A DNA stretch of 64,000 bases from Gordionus sp. m RMFG-2023 (taxonomy: Eukaryota; Nematomorpha; Gordioida; Chordodea; Parachordodidae): NCBI RefSeq assembly GCF_954871325.1, contig NC_088777.1:248001-312000 (forward strand), given 5' to 3'. The notes below the pieces were generated by a model that saw only the letters and a list, made by a program, of their open reading frames with translations, searched no databases and was not told the DNA's origin. Of the stretch, positions 50,113-61,251 are shown one piece after another. Position 1 is the first letter of the stretch. Each line of letters opens with the position of its first letter. Both the position numbers and the translations under genes were made by a program.

Positions 50113-53100
50113 TATTATGTAGTAGAAGATAAGGTCTAGCGTCTAAAATAATTTAATGTTTTATTCATGATAATCCATTATATATTTCTTCAAACCTGCA
50201 TTAGAGAAAATTCGGATAAAATTGGTAACTAAATATATTATTAAATTATTTAACGAGATAAATTTTATTATATACCTGGCACACGATATATTAGAGTCCT
50301 TCCTAAATGAAAAAAAATTTTTAGATTGTTTTTATATATAATAGTAAAATCATGAGTTAGATTTTAAGCGTAAAAATTTTAATTTTATTAAAGGGCAATT
50401 TGTCTGAAAATATTAAATATGTATATTTAAATAATGTGATTCTTTTAAATGAGAACTGGCCAAAATAAACTCTATTTGCTAGTAATATAATTAGAAAAAT
50501 GGGTAAAGTCTATAAGTCAATAAAAGCGATGTAATTATAGAATATATAAATTGATAGAAAGAGATTTTTGTATGAATCAAATCTTATTCATAATGTTTAA
50601 TCGTTGAGAGACAAATATTTGAAATTAAAAGTTCAAATATTTATATATTAAAATATAAATAAAGAAATAAGAATTTTAAGTGCAAATGTTTTTCTTAAAA
50701 GGTAACATTTATAATATAATGAAAGTTATAAATAAAAAAATCATAAATAAATTAAAATCATTGCATAATATTGCGTAGATAATTAAAAAAAATTTTCCCA
50801 ACGCTTCGTTTAAACGGATTTAATCATATTAATGTCGATATATTATTTAATATATATATAAAAACTAATTCATGATTACCCAGAGTTATTGTAAGAGTGC
50901 CGTTTATACTATCTAGATTTAAAAAAGATATTAAATATTTTATATTAATTTACTCATGAATAAAATGTTAAAATAATTTAACCCGCCTAGCATAGTTTAC
51001 AAGAAAAATACCTTCCTGCCAATTAGTCTTAAATTTCTTACAAGACCGCCCATTATTTAGAAAATAACTTTAACCTAAGACCACCATTATGAAATTTAAA
51101 TACTGCCTTTCTATCAATTTTTACGCAAGTAATAAAAAAATAATTCCTTTTCAGCATTACGCCTCAACAAAAATGTTTCATTATTTTGGAAATTACTAAT
51201 TAAAAAATATCCAATTTGAATTATTGAAAATTTATTATTTATGAAAAAAAATATATAAAATTGGTATTTGATGTAATTATAATGCAAATATAATAATGAA
51301 TCGATTTATTCTGGATTGAAACACGTTCTTATTTATTCCTAAATCCTCGTTCAGAATAAGCATAAGTTGCAGAAATTTCCAATATTTTTTTTGTTAATCT
51401 TGATAGCTTTGATAAATTTTTTTGTGTCTTCCACCAAAGTAGGATATTTATTTGAAGTATATCCTCACCTCAAGTGAGATCTTTAAATAAAACAATTAAT
51501 ATTGAATTTTTACAAAGTTTATTAAAATTTAAATTTTAATGAACATATTTATTATAAAATTTTCAATTATAAAATTTTAGCTTTTAAATCTATTTTTGTT
51601 TTGGAGCTTGTCTCCATTATATCTATATTAATTTAATTATACTCATGTTGACAAAGTTTGTACTTAATTTCATTTATAAATATAAAAATGTGCATAAATC
51701 ATACAATACTAATTTTCATACCAAATAAAAACGTTCTGTAGTGTAGATCTGCAGTCGCTCTCAAAAGCATTAGTTGCATCTTTATATGGCTTCATCAGTG
51801 TTTTTAAACTTTTTTATTCCATAGATCCTTTCGAGATTATAAAAACTAAAAAATCTCAGCAATTATATAAATGTTTTATAATGCTTTATATTCTATATTC
51901 TATCTTATATCAATATTGTATCATTACGTGTTCTCAAATATTTTACGTTGCTACTTTGTTTGAAATAAGTGGGAAACGATTTATGGTGATTAAAATATTA
52001 TTAATATCGGGAAGATTTTTACAAATAAATTGATAGAATGCTTGATATTATATTTATAGATGGATTCGCATCATTGCAGTGAATCCAATCTTGTTCTATC
52101 ATATTCAGCAAAAATGATTTAAAATTGTTTCCAGAATAAATATTTGAGTATATTATAATCTAAATCATTTTAATTTTTAAATATATATTTTTTATTTTAT
52201 TGTAATGTATTTAAAAAATAAAAATTAAATTAAATTAAATTAAAAAAGATTTTTTTGTTAAAAATTATTAAAGATTAAAATTAATATTTTATATAAGAAA
52301 ATAAAGATGAAAATGGCAAAAATAAAGATAATCGATTTTAAATAGAAAAAATTTAAAATTATTTAGCCGGTCCACCAATCCTTATTTTGTAACCCCCCCC
52401 CCCCCCCAATAGTTATTTATTAATAATCTGCCTGTCTGTTCTTTCTAAAATATTTTGTAGCTCGCCCATTTACCCGCCTACAGAAAGACAGGCCAAAAAC
52501 CCGCCCTAGCAGACTGCAAGGAATATTTATTTTTAATTATGTTACAATTTTCAAATCCATTTGGAATTATAAGATATGTTAAATTGGATTGTAGGAAATA
52601 AAATACTAGAGTTTTTTTATATTAAAATATATACTTATAGTTTGAAGTTTCATGCCCTCTATTTAACATGTTAAAATATTTTGATTAGTAGACATTTTCC
52701 ATAAAATAAATTCGTATTAAAATAATTTTTCAATTAAATATTTTAATATAAAATAATTTACTTGGATAGAACAAGACTATATTTTCTATAACTATATATA
52801 TAAAATCAAGGAGATTAAAACGAATATTATGATACAAATGATAAACTAATTAGGCTAAAAATATTTTTAAAAGTTTATACTTAATGCCTCTTAAAACTAA
52901 TTAAATTGATATAAAATAGACATTCTTAAAAACTTAATTCTTTATTAAAATTATTTTGATGAATATTAAATTCATTTGATTGAATTTTCTTCATTTTATA
53001 ATTTAAATATAGATATCATAAGTATAGCCATAAATTGACGATTTTGTAAAAGTTTAATACAATTTCTTTGAACATTATCATGAAATATTCTTCTTTTTTA

Positions 53101-54976
53101 AATTAATTTTACAGCTATTTTTATTAGGGTAACATATGACAAAATTATATATGAATTATCTTGAAAATCCCAATATTATAACAATATTAAAAAATTAAAA
53201 TTGTTATGTGGTTAAAATTTGATTTAAAAAAGATTTATTCTTATGATTAAAAAAATTGCACCTTTTACAAAAAAATTAAAGTTATTTATTTTTATATTTT
53301 ATGAATAAAAGAAACAAATTCTTTTAAAAATACTAATATATTCATCTTAATGATTGGGAAAATTTTTCCCAAAGAGAAAATAGAATTGTAAAATGACACT
53401 ATGTGGAATTTAATTGTTCTTAATTCTGACATTTATTTATTATTAAAAAAAGGTTTGATTATTTAGTTTACAATAAGTATCAATATTTCATGTATTATTT
53501 GAAATAATATGCATGATATTTTTTAATTTTTTTTATTAAATGGTTTAAAAATCATCAATCAATTTTTAATGAAATTAAGAAATTTAAAAACAGAGGCAAC
53601 ATTCATTAGATTTGATTCAAGTTTTTATAATGATTATAATATTGATTGGCAAAATTTTTAGTTTGATATATTCTGATTTAATATTATAAATTGTTAGCAT
53701 TAATAAATTCTGTTTTATTTTTAATCTCGCCTTACACATTAGCGATCTAAAAATCGAATCATAATGTGTATAAAGATTCCTAAGTCCATGAATATAAAAT
53801 TTAAAGAGTTCGCAAACAATAGCGCCATACCCTCAATTACTATATAAGCAATGGTTACATTAACACCCTTAATATACTTATTCATCCTTTTAAAAAAATA
53901 TACTTGCATATATCTTTAATACTATGAATTCCTTTCTTCCAAGCTCTATTGGATTATGCCCATTCCATATTATGCTGATAAATTAGCATTTGAAATACGA
54001 CTTCTTAAATAAAATAAAATTTCCACCAGAATTTATAATATTATATTAATTTTGTTTATGAATTAAAATAAAATTCTAAACACACAACATATAATTTACC
54101 TCTAGGCTTTTTATCTTGTACTAAATTATTTAATGCTATAATTTTTTTTTAAATGGTTTATACTTATTTTGAAAGTAAGGCTTTCATTTCCCATATCTAA
54201 ATAATTATTATTATAACATAAAAATATATTATTTTTATTGATTTATATTTATAATATTTTATAAATTATTATTTTTCTTAAAATATTATTTATAGTTAAA
54301 CTTTGATTAAAGAATGGATGGTTAGTTAAATCTTAAAACTTGAGTTTCATATGGATAATATAGAAAATTTCTAATACATTAATGATTAGTCATGAAAATT
54401 ACTTAAATTAAAAGTTCTCGGCAAATAGAAGTTGGAAAACCATTAAATTCCAATGAAATATATAATTTGGCATTCTAATATGACTCAGGATAATATGTAA
54501 AGTATATATTAATAATACGTTATATCTTTCATAAATTTACTTATTCCCATTTCAAAATTATCATCTTAAAATATATATAATATGAAGTAAAAATCGAGTT
54601 ATCAATTATTATACCTTGCACCTTATGATCTGAGAAATATAATTGACCTATAAATTATATTTAATTTTTTTAAATTAGATTTAAAATTCATTGTCACAAC
54701 ATAAAGAATATCATTATTTATAAAATATAATATAAATAATGATTTCAACATATATTAATTCTTTAATAAATATTTCAAAATGGGTTATAAATATTCAATC
54801 TATTTCTCAATTACTAATTGATTACCTTCTGTTGTGTTTTGAATATTTCTATCTATCCCTAAATATTATTTTATTTTTTAAAGCAATATTTGAAAAAAAA
54901 CATTTTTTTAATTTACTTTTTATTTGACAATTGTGTTTGCAAAAACCATTTTTCAAACAAATAGTCACACTTGGAA
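50113..54976 (-). CDS. Micro-exon gene 5 (block B2 copy)
   Basis: Exons 5' to 3': 54917-54976 (60 bp, PSVTICLKNG followed by FCKHNCQIK), 54826-54852 (RNIQNTTE), 54615-54629 (HKVQ), 54541-54564 (DNFEMGI), 54164-54196 (MGNESLTFKI), 54100-54120 (QDKKPR), 52762-52776 (LFYP), 50276-50302 (RTLIYRVP) and 50113-50142 (ARPYLLLHN). All are phase 1 with GT-AG borders. Each exon aligns to its partner in gene 4 about 17.8 kb away, with substitutions but the frame kept, which argues that both were under coding constraint. Three cysteines fall in the 60-bp exon (C-x5-C-x3-C). The 5' exons are uncertain: 56753-56872 could splice here, or the 5' end may be lost. Confidence 0.65.
51340..51480 (-). pseudogene. 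hAT transposase C-terminal fossil (B2)
   Basis: Partner of 33560-33745 in block B2. The minus strand reads ILEISATYAYSERGFR over the same position, keeping the SER..F core of the dimerisation motif with different decay. Sharing the insertion dates it before the B duplication. Confidence 0.6.
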
Positions 54977-55140
54977 CTAAATAGGGATAATATTAAATAT
55001 ATCTATTATTTTTATCAATAAAATATTTAGAAAATTCAATAGAATAGATAAAATATCTTTTTAATGATTCAATATTTTGAATAAATTTAGCAATATATAT
55101 AATAACACTCCCAATTTAAAAATAATCATATAAAGAAAAT

Positions 55141-57075
55141 TTAAATAAATCTTAATTGCTTACTGTTGTTAAATAGCCCGATATGGTCCATCTTAAAAGA
55201 CAGCCTGATTAAGATTTTAGCCAAAATCATATGTTGTAATCTGGAGATTTTTCTTCTAGATAGCAGATATATTTAACCTCTTTTTATCAAATTTCGAGGC
55301 TCACATAATAAACTTGGCAAAAATTATAATGGGACCATTATCAGAAATAAATACAAATCTGACTTTTTAACAAAAAAATTATATTTCAGTTTATTCAATG
55401 ATAGATGAATACTAAATTTTCCTTTATTTGATGATGAATGAATCAGAAATTTTCATATCTTATGAAATGTGATTCAGAAATTTATAGACTTTATGAAATT
55501 TATTTATTCCTATCCTCAGATTTCTCAACATTTAAAATAATATCATATCCTAGTAAATAATTTTTAAGTATAAAATGAATATTGTATAAAATGAATATTT
55601 TAAATGACATTATTTTAAATGATGTGAACATTATCAAAATGATATTCTATAAAAAAGTGGATAATTTTTATTAATTTAGTATTGTGAATGATGATATTAT
55701 TTTAAATAATGAGAACATTATCACAATGACAATCTATAAATAAGTTAATAAATTTTATAAATGAAATTAACATGATATTATTAATTTAGAAAATGAAGAA
55801 TTTATTAATTTAGTATTATAAATAAGGATATTATTTTAATGATGAGGACCTTATCACAATGATCTCATTGTAGCAATAATATTCCTCACCTTTTAAACCT
55901 TTGTTTTAAATAAATTAACTTGTATATTATTATACATTTTATTTAGGTTAAAGATCAAGGAGTAGTAAAATAAAATTCCTCACAATTCGGTTAAATTTAA
56001 AATGGCGGGCAATAATTGACTCTCTGATATTATGAAAAAGTTTAAATTTATCATGATATTCTTGATAAATATAAGCTGCCACCATCAGCAATATACAATA
56101 TGAATGAAAGTAAATAAACATGTGGACAAAATCCCAGTAATAGCTCAGAAAGGTCAAAAGCAAGTTTCATCTGTGATATCCTCTGAAAGAAAACCCCTAG
56201 CAACTATAGTTCTCGCTATTAATTCTGTTGAGAATGTCAAAATAGGTCAGGTTGGATGCAAGAAACGGAATTTTTATTTAGTACATTTTGCGAAGCCTGT
56301 TTTATATTCTAGACAATCATAGTGCACACCAATTTCGGTGTTATTGATTAGGTTAAAATCTGGCATTAATTTATTATTCTTACCTTCAAATATCACTCAT
56401 AAAATGAAACCCCTTGATAAGTGCATTTTTATTCAATAAAAAAATATTATATTAACTCAGTATGCGATTGGATGAGCAGCAATCCATTAGTAGTTATTAC
56501 ATCCAAAAGTATTAAAAGATATATTACCACTCGCCCTAACTTTTAAAAACATTATTAAACCATTTGAGGTAACCGGTATATATCTACATAATTCCTATAT
56601 ATTTGAAGATATGGATTATTTTATCATAATTTTTTAGTGTAATAAAAAAATAGAGAATACTTTACCTTTGGTCAATAACACAAAAAATAAAAAAGTTAAG
56701 ATTTAAAAAAAAATTGATCTTCAATAACTAAAATTTAATTACAGATGCTTACTTTTGTTCCATGCTGGTAGAGAGTAAGTAGTTTCGTTTGTAGTTTTGG
56801 ATTGGGCCAATCCAGTTGTTAATATTTTTTTGTCTGGTGGCAAATCTGTCGTTAATGCGTTTATAGTATTATCTATTTTATTTTTATATTAAATTAAAAA
56901 ATATAAATATTTTTAAAGTGTCGCTAAATTGAACACATATTTTTTTCTTTACATTTTTTTTTATAAAATTGTATTTCTTCTTTACTGTATATTAATGTTA
57001 TTAAAATTAAAAATATTTTTTTGAATTAAGAAATTGTGCATATCCCATAAAATTAACTGTGTTTCAGATGAGGTT
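55141..57075 (-). CDS. Remnant micro-exon gene 5b: 5' exons and orphan terminal exon
   Basis: Upstream exons are 57058-57075 (PHLKH) and 56753-56872 (120 bp, from NTINALTTDLPPDKK to NETTYSLPAWNK, donor gtaagc). They match 13647-13664 and 13321-13452 of gene 2 in phase and frame. A terminal-type exon at 55141-55279 aligns to 37221-37357, but near its start it carries one base fewer than needed to keep the frame from its acceptor. Past that point it stays in frame with its partner, ending QLRFI then stop. It also contains a good internal donor (gtaagc, 55165-55160), absent from the B1 partner. The middle exons are missing, and a pogo-like fossil occupies the gap. The upstream exons could instead belong to gene 5. 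Confidence 0.45.
55985..56325 (+). pseudogene. Pogo/Tigger-like DDE transposase fragment
   Basis: The plus strand reads IYHDILDKYKLPPSAIYNMN (about 56040-56106), then, after a frame change, KIPVIAQKGQKQVSSVISSE and LATIVLAINSVEN (56120-56240). This is the pogo/Tigger order L.KY.(F/L)PPS.IYN(V/M)DE...I.AQKGQKQVS.VTSAERG.L.T...A.NA.GN, where the D of NMDE is the first catalytic residue (here N). Only about a quarter of a transposase remains. It lies in the gap between blocks B2 and A2. The minus-strand frame at 55948-56163 is its shadow. Confidence 0.75.
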
Positions 57076-57293
57076 CTAAAGTCTAGACTTAGTATAGTCA
57101 TTTTGCTTTTGGATAAAGATGAGAATCTTAATCCAACTCCTATAGAACCAATGTTCAACAAACTAACAAATTATAAATAATCAAGAAATAAAACCCATTC
57201 ATATTTTATCTAAAGAAATGTATATGTAGTGTGTTAAACCAATTTGAATTAATTTTTTAAAACAGCTCTATTAAGATTTTTGCAAAAATAATA

Positions 57294-60200
57294 TTATGCA
57301 AGTCTCGAGATTTTGCAATAAAGGTCTAAAGTATTCTGTCTCCATAATATTAATTTCCTCCTTAAGATCTAAGGAGGTTTATAAAAATTTTCCCAAATTG
57401 AGAATGATTAAGCTATTTATAAATTATTATAAATTTTCTTAACAAAAAATATTCCATTGAAAATTTTACTTTATTGAATAAAAATTATATTATTGGTATA
57501 CAATTATGCTGTAGAAAGAATGGCTTAGCGTCTAAAGTAAAAAAAATTTAAACAAATACAATTATCTTAGAAAATATTTATTAATACATTTAGAGGAACT
57601 AATTCCTATATACCAGGTAACTAAAATATAACAAATAACTGAGTATATTAGAAAATTATAAATTATAGTACCGGGCATACGGAGTATTTCAAGATTTCCT
57701 AAAAATAAAATGAAAATGACTTATAAAACGTAATTTAAAAAAATTAGGGTAAACCGGTGATAATATTGGAAGAAGGTGATATTTGTTTTTTAAATCCTTA
57801 AATTATGAGTTGATTTAGAAGACGATGATTATTTAAACTGATAAAAATATTAATTATATATCAAAAAAATAAGATTTTTGATTTGATGTTAAATTAAAGA
57901 AATAAAATTAAATTCAAAAAAACTTTTTTTTAATTCATAATTACCTAATGATATTATTAGGCTTCCATTTAAATTAGCTAGATTTGATGCATTTGAAATT
58001 CATTATAATATATTGGGATTATGGGAGAAATTTAAATAAATTAATTTTTTACATAAATAAATGTATTTTACTTATTACTCTAGATTTCATATTTTCTATA
58101 AATTTGTAAAATGCATAATTTTAAATTTTAAAATCATCTGTAAATTATATTTTTTTCTCTTTAAAAAATATATTATTTTTTTTGTTTTGTTTATCAAACT
58201 GTACCTAGTTCTAAGCTATGCTTGTTACTTACCAACGAAGAACTCAGAATAGCCATAGGTCTTCGCTTAAGATGTGAAATCGTAACACCTACATCATGCG
58301 TCCTATGTTAAACCACATCGATAGTCTTGGACACCACCTCTTACACTGTCGTTTCTCAAAAGGCAAATTAAACACAATGCTAACAATTCAATCATCAACT
58401 GAACCTTAAAATCCTCAAATGTTTGCTAGACGCTGGAACCATCCGGGCTCAGCCCCGACAATTAAAGGACCAGATGGTATGACGCTAGTCTATTGGAACC
58501 AACTCGCCTGGGATTATACTTGTGTGTATCGTTTTGCCAGTTTTTTTTCTTCCAACTCCCCGAAAGCTGAAAACGCAAAAACAAACAAATATAGCCACCT
58601 TAATAATATTTTGTTTGTTCCGGTAGTCTCAGACCCCTGTGGATTATTGGCCAAGCCCCTACAATTATTCATAACAAAAGGGCGAAGGTTAAGTTTGATC
58701 AGGTGATCCAAAAGAAGGTTTCTACCTTCGACAGAGAATATCAACTGAAATATATCGTACTAACTGCAGGTTTAAGCCCCGTCGATCATACTTAAAAAAT
58801 TTTTTTATATTATTTTCTTTATATTTCCTTCTTTTAATCATATATTTTTATATAGATTATAGTATAGTATGTTAATTATAATTTTAATATTTTCAATAAT
58901 AATAATATGATTCTTTTAAAATAGAATATATAACATTTTTTAATATAAAGCATGAAAAATTAAATCTTTTATTAAAATTATAATTTAATATCTATAAAAA
59001 TGTGAAAAAAAAACATAATTTAAAAATAAATAAAAATTTTAAGAAAACTCAAATAGTTTCTAATAGAAGATTTTGTTGCTCTTATTTATTTCCTGTTTCT
59101 ATTATTGATTCATTGTTTTAACTTAATATATATATTTTCTTTAGAAATTTTATAATTATGTTAAAATTCTAATGTATATTTTTAAAAAAAAATAATTACA
59201 ACTTAACTTTATTATTTATTATAAATGCCCTACATATTTATCCTATATTTTTACTTATTTCAATTGAAACCATTTATTAAAAAAATAATGGAAAAATTTT
59301 TGTATTTGATTGAAAATCTATAATATATATTAAGATGTTTTTTTAAATTAATTTTTTTCATATTCCATTTTTATAACATTTCCAAACATAAAGTTGTCCC
59401 TAAGCAGGTTGATGTTTCCGGTAAATTATTACAAAGGATAATAAATAATCAAATTAACAATTTTGTATACATAATATATTATAAAAAATAAAAAATCAAT
59501 CTTTTTTTTAATATTTAATTTGAGATATTATCTATTTCATTGTGTTTTTTAATATTCTCATGAACAAATAAATTAATTTGACAAATTTTTAACCTAATTA
59601 CTGGAAAACGAACTCTCAAATTTAGTTTGGAAATGGCCGTAGAATTAATTTTATATTCGCTATTTAAATAAATATTTATAAAACTGTTTATACAAAATAA
59701 TATATACTCAAAAATTTTTTTATCCTATATATATGAGGATTAGCAGCATAAAAAATATCCTTCTCTATAAAATAGAGCAGGTAATATAGAGCTAGTTAAA
59801 GCAGAATATATAATCATTTAAATTCTTATTTTAAGGAAAAGAATTAATATTCTAAATTTAAAGAATTTGGTGAGATATAAAATATCTTTTATTAAAAATA
59901 AATTTTTATACTGGGTCTTTGTTCCTGTACTATATTCATATTTAACTATGCAATTAAATTCTTTAATTTTTTCATACCTATATTAAGAGTAAGGTTTTTA
60001 TTTCCAACTTCTAATATTTAAATTTTAATTGTATAAAAATTATAATTTGTTATATTCACTTATTACAATCCAGAATGATGAATCTTGATGTAAAACAACA
60101 ATTAAGTTAATATCCTTTTATTTCAAAAATTATACATATCTTAAAATACGTTATTTATATTAAAGTAATATAAAAAGAAATAGATATCTTGCATAAGTTA

Positions 60201-61251
60201 TTTTATCTTAAAAGATCTGCCTTCAAATTTATAAAAGTAGAAAAATATTATCTTTTTAAAAATTTACTTTTCCCGGTTAATGAATATATAACTAATGTTT
60301 TATTTAAAAAAACATAATTAATAGTAATTGTTACAAAATTCTAATTTGTAAATTAATACATATATATACTTTCGATGTAATGGTCTGTTTTATTTATGTA
60401 ATCTAAATAAATTCAAATAATATTTTTTATAAGAATTTTTATAAGAAAGGTTTACCTCTTAGATCCTCATTTATTAGTACTATAATATTAAAATTAAATT
60501 AAAATATAAAATGGTAGGCAGCGAGGATCGACGAATAAAATCATTACATATTAGAATAAAATAAAATAATTTAAAAAACGGTTATAATTAATGATTATAA
60601 GATTCACAACTCAAAAAATAGCTGATAAACCTTTTGTGGTGTTCACAATGAAGCCATCTATAACTGAATATTTAGATTGATTAGCAAATTTTAATTATAG
60701 TTAATACCTTTTTTTTCGCAGAAAATTTTGGCTAAAATATTAATTTTATTTAAAACTTTTATATCAAGATATATATAATGAAATTTAACTTACGGTCATA
60801 CCAACAAATCAAGACACTTGAAACTATACACATATGATATTATATTAAAATTTTATATAAACATATGTAAGTTTATTTATAAATTTTATAAAATTTATTT
60901 TTTATAAAGAAGCTCCATTTGATAAAACAATAAGAAAAATGTATTTCTATAAATATCTATTATTTTGTTGAAAAAAATATAGAATAATTTTACCTTCGCC
61001 TTTCAAATCATGAACTATACCATCAAAGGACAAATCAGATTAATTAAAGCTATCATCCAAATCATTGAAAATCATAATAATAAAAGTTAATATACTTGGA
61101 TCAGCATTCTGTCCTAATATTAAATAAAAGATTATTTGAATAAATATTAAAATATAAAGAAAATTAGGATAAATATTAAAATATAAAGGTTATTACTATT
61201 AATTCGCGATAAAATTATAACTATAGCTGATAGAACATAAAGGGTATACAT
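57294..61251 (-). CDS. Micro-exon gene 6, complete 13-exon secreted-protein gene
   Basis: Exons 5' to 3': 61197-61251 (MYTLYVLSAIVIILSRIN, signal peptide), 61096-61113 (QNADP), 60994-61014 (HDLKGE), 60794-60823 (SSVLICWYD), 60708-60731 (KIFCEKK), 60631-60657 (GFIVNTTK), 60456-60479 (LINEDLR), 60060-60083 (SSFWIVI), 59978-60010 (VGNKNLTLNI), 59912-59929 (QEQRP), 57672-57698 (NLEILRMP), 57502-57531 (AKPFFLQHN) and 57294-57325 (LYCKISRLA, stop). All 12 introns are GT-AG and phase 1, and the split codons read R, I, V, P, D, V, D, K, V, R, D and Y. The total is 363 nt, 120 residues: a signal peptide plus about 100 mature residues with three cysteines. The exon matching 15082-15111 of gene 3 is absent, and a retroelement fragment lies in that intron. 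No known domain was recognised; an effector or saliva role is only a guess. Confidence 0.85.
58204..58795 (+). mobile_element. Broken C-terminal fragment of a reverse-transcriptase element
   Basis: Stands out by much higher GC than its surroundings. Plus-strand pieces ELRIAIGLRLRCEIVTPTSC, GPDGMTLVYWNQLAWDYTC and NKYSHLNNILFVPVVSDPCG, then GDPKEGFYLRQRIS, match a C-terminal region common in invertebrate retroelement proteins (I.LRLG..VC.PH.C, RPDG.T..PW....L.WD.T, Y..L...Y.F.P...ET.GP, D.R...FL.QRIS). The element class is unsure. It is broken in several places. It is absent from block A1, so it arrived after, or was lost differently from, the A duplication. Confidence 0.65.

Larger units (their letters stand above)
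47120..55285. repeat. Segmental duplication block B, copy 2
   Basis: Direct-orientation partner of 29348-37360, offset about 17.8 kb. It holds gene 5 and matching transposon fossils. Similarity stops just past the terminal exon at 55279, so the upstream gene copy present beside B1 (gene 4b) was not carried along, or was lost. Confidence 0.8.

Noticed and set aside
58514-58744. 76-codon minus-strand frame
   Set aside because: It is a shadow of the reverse-transcriptase element fragment on the plus strand.
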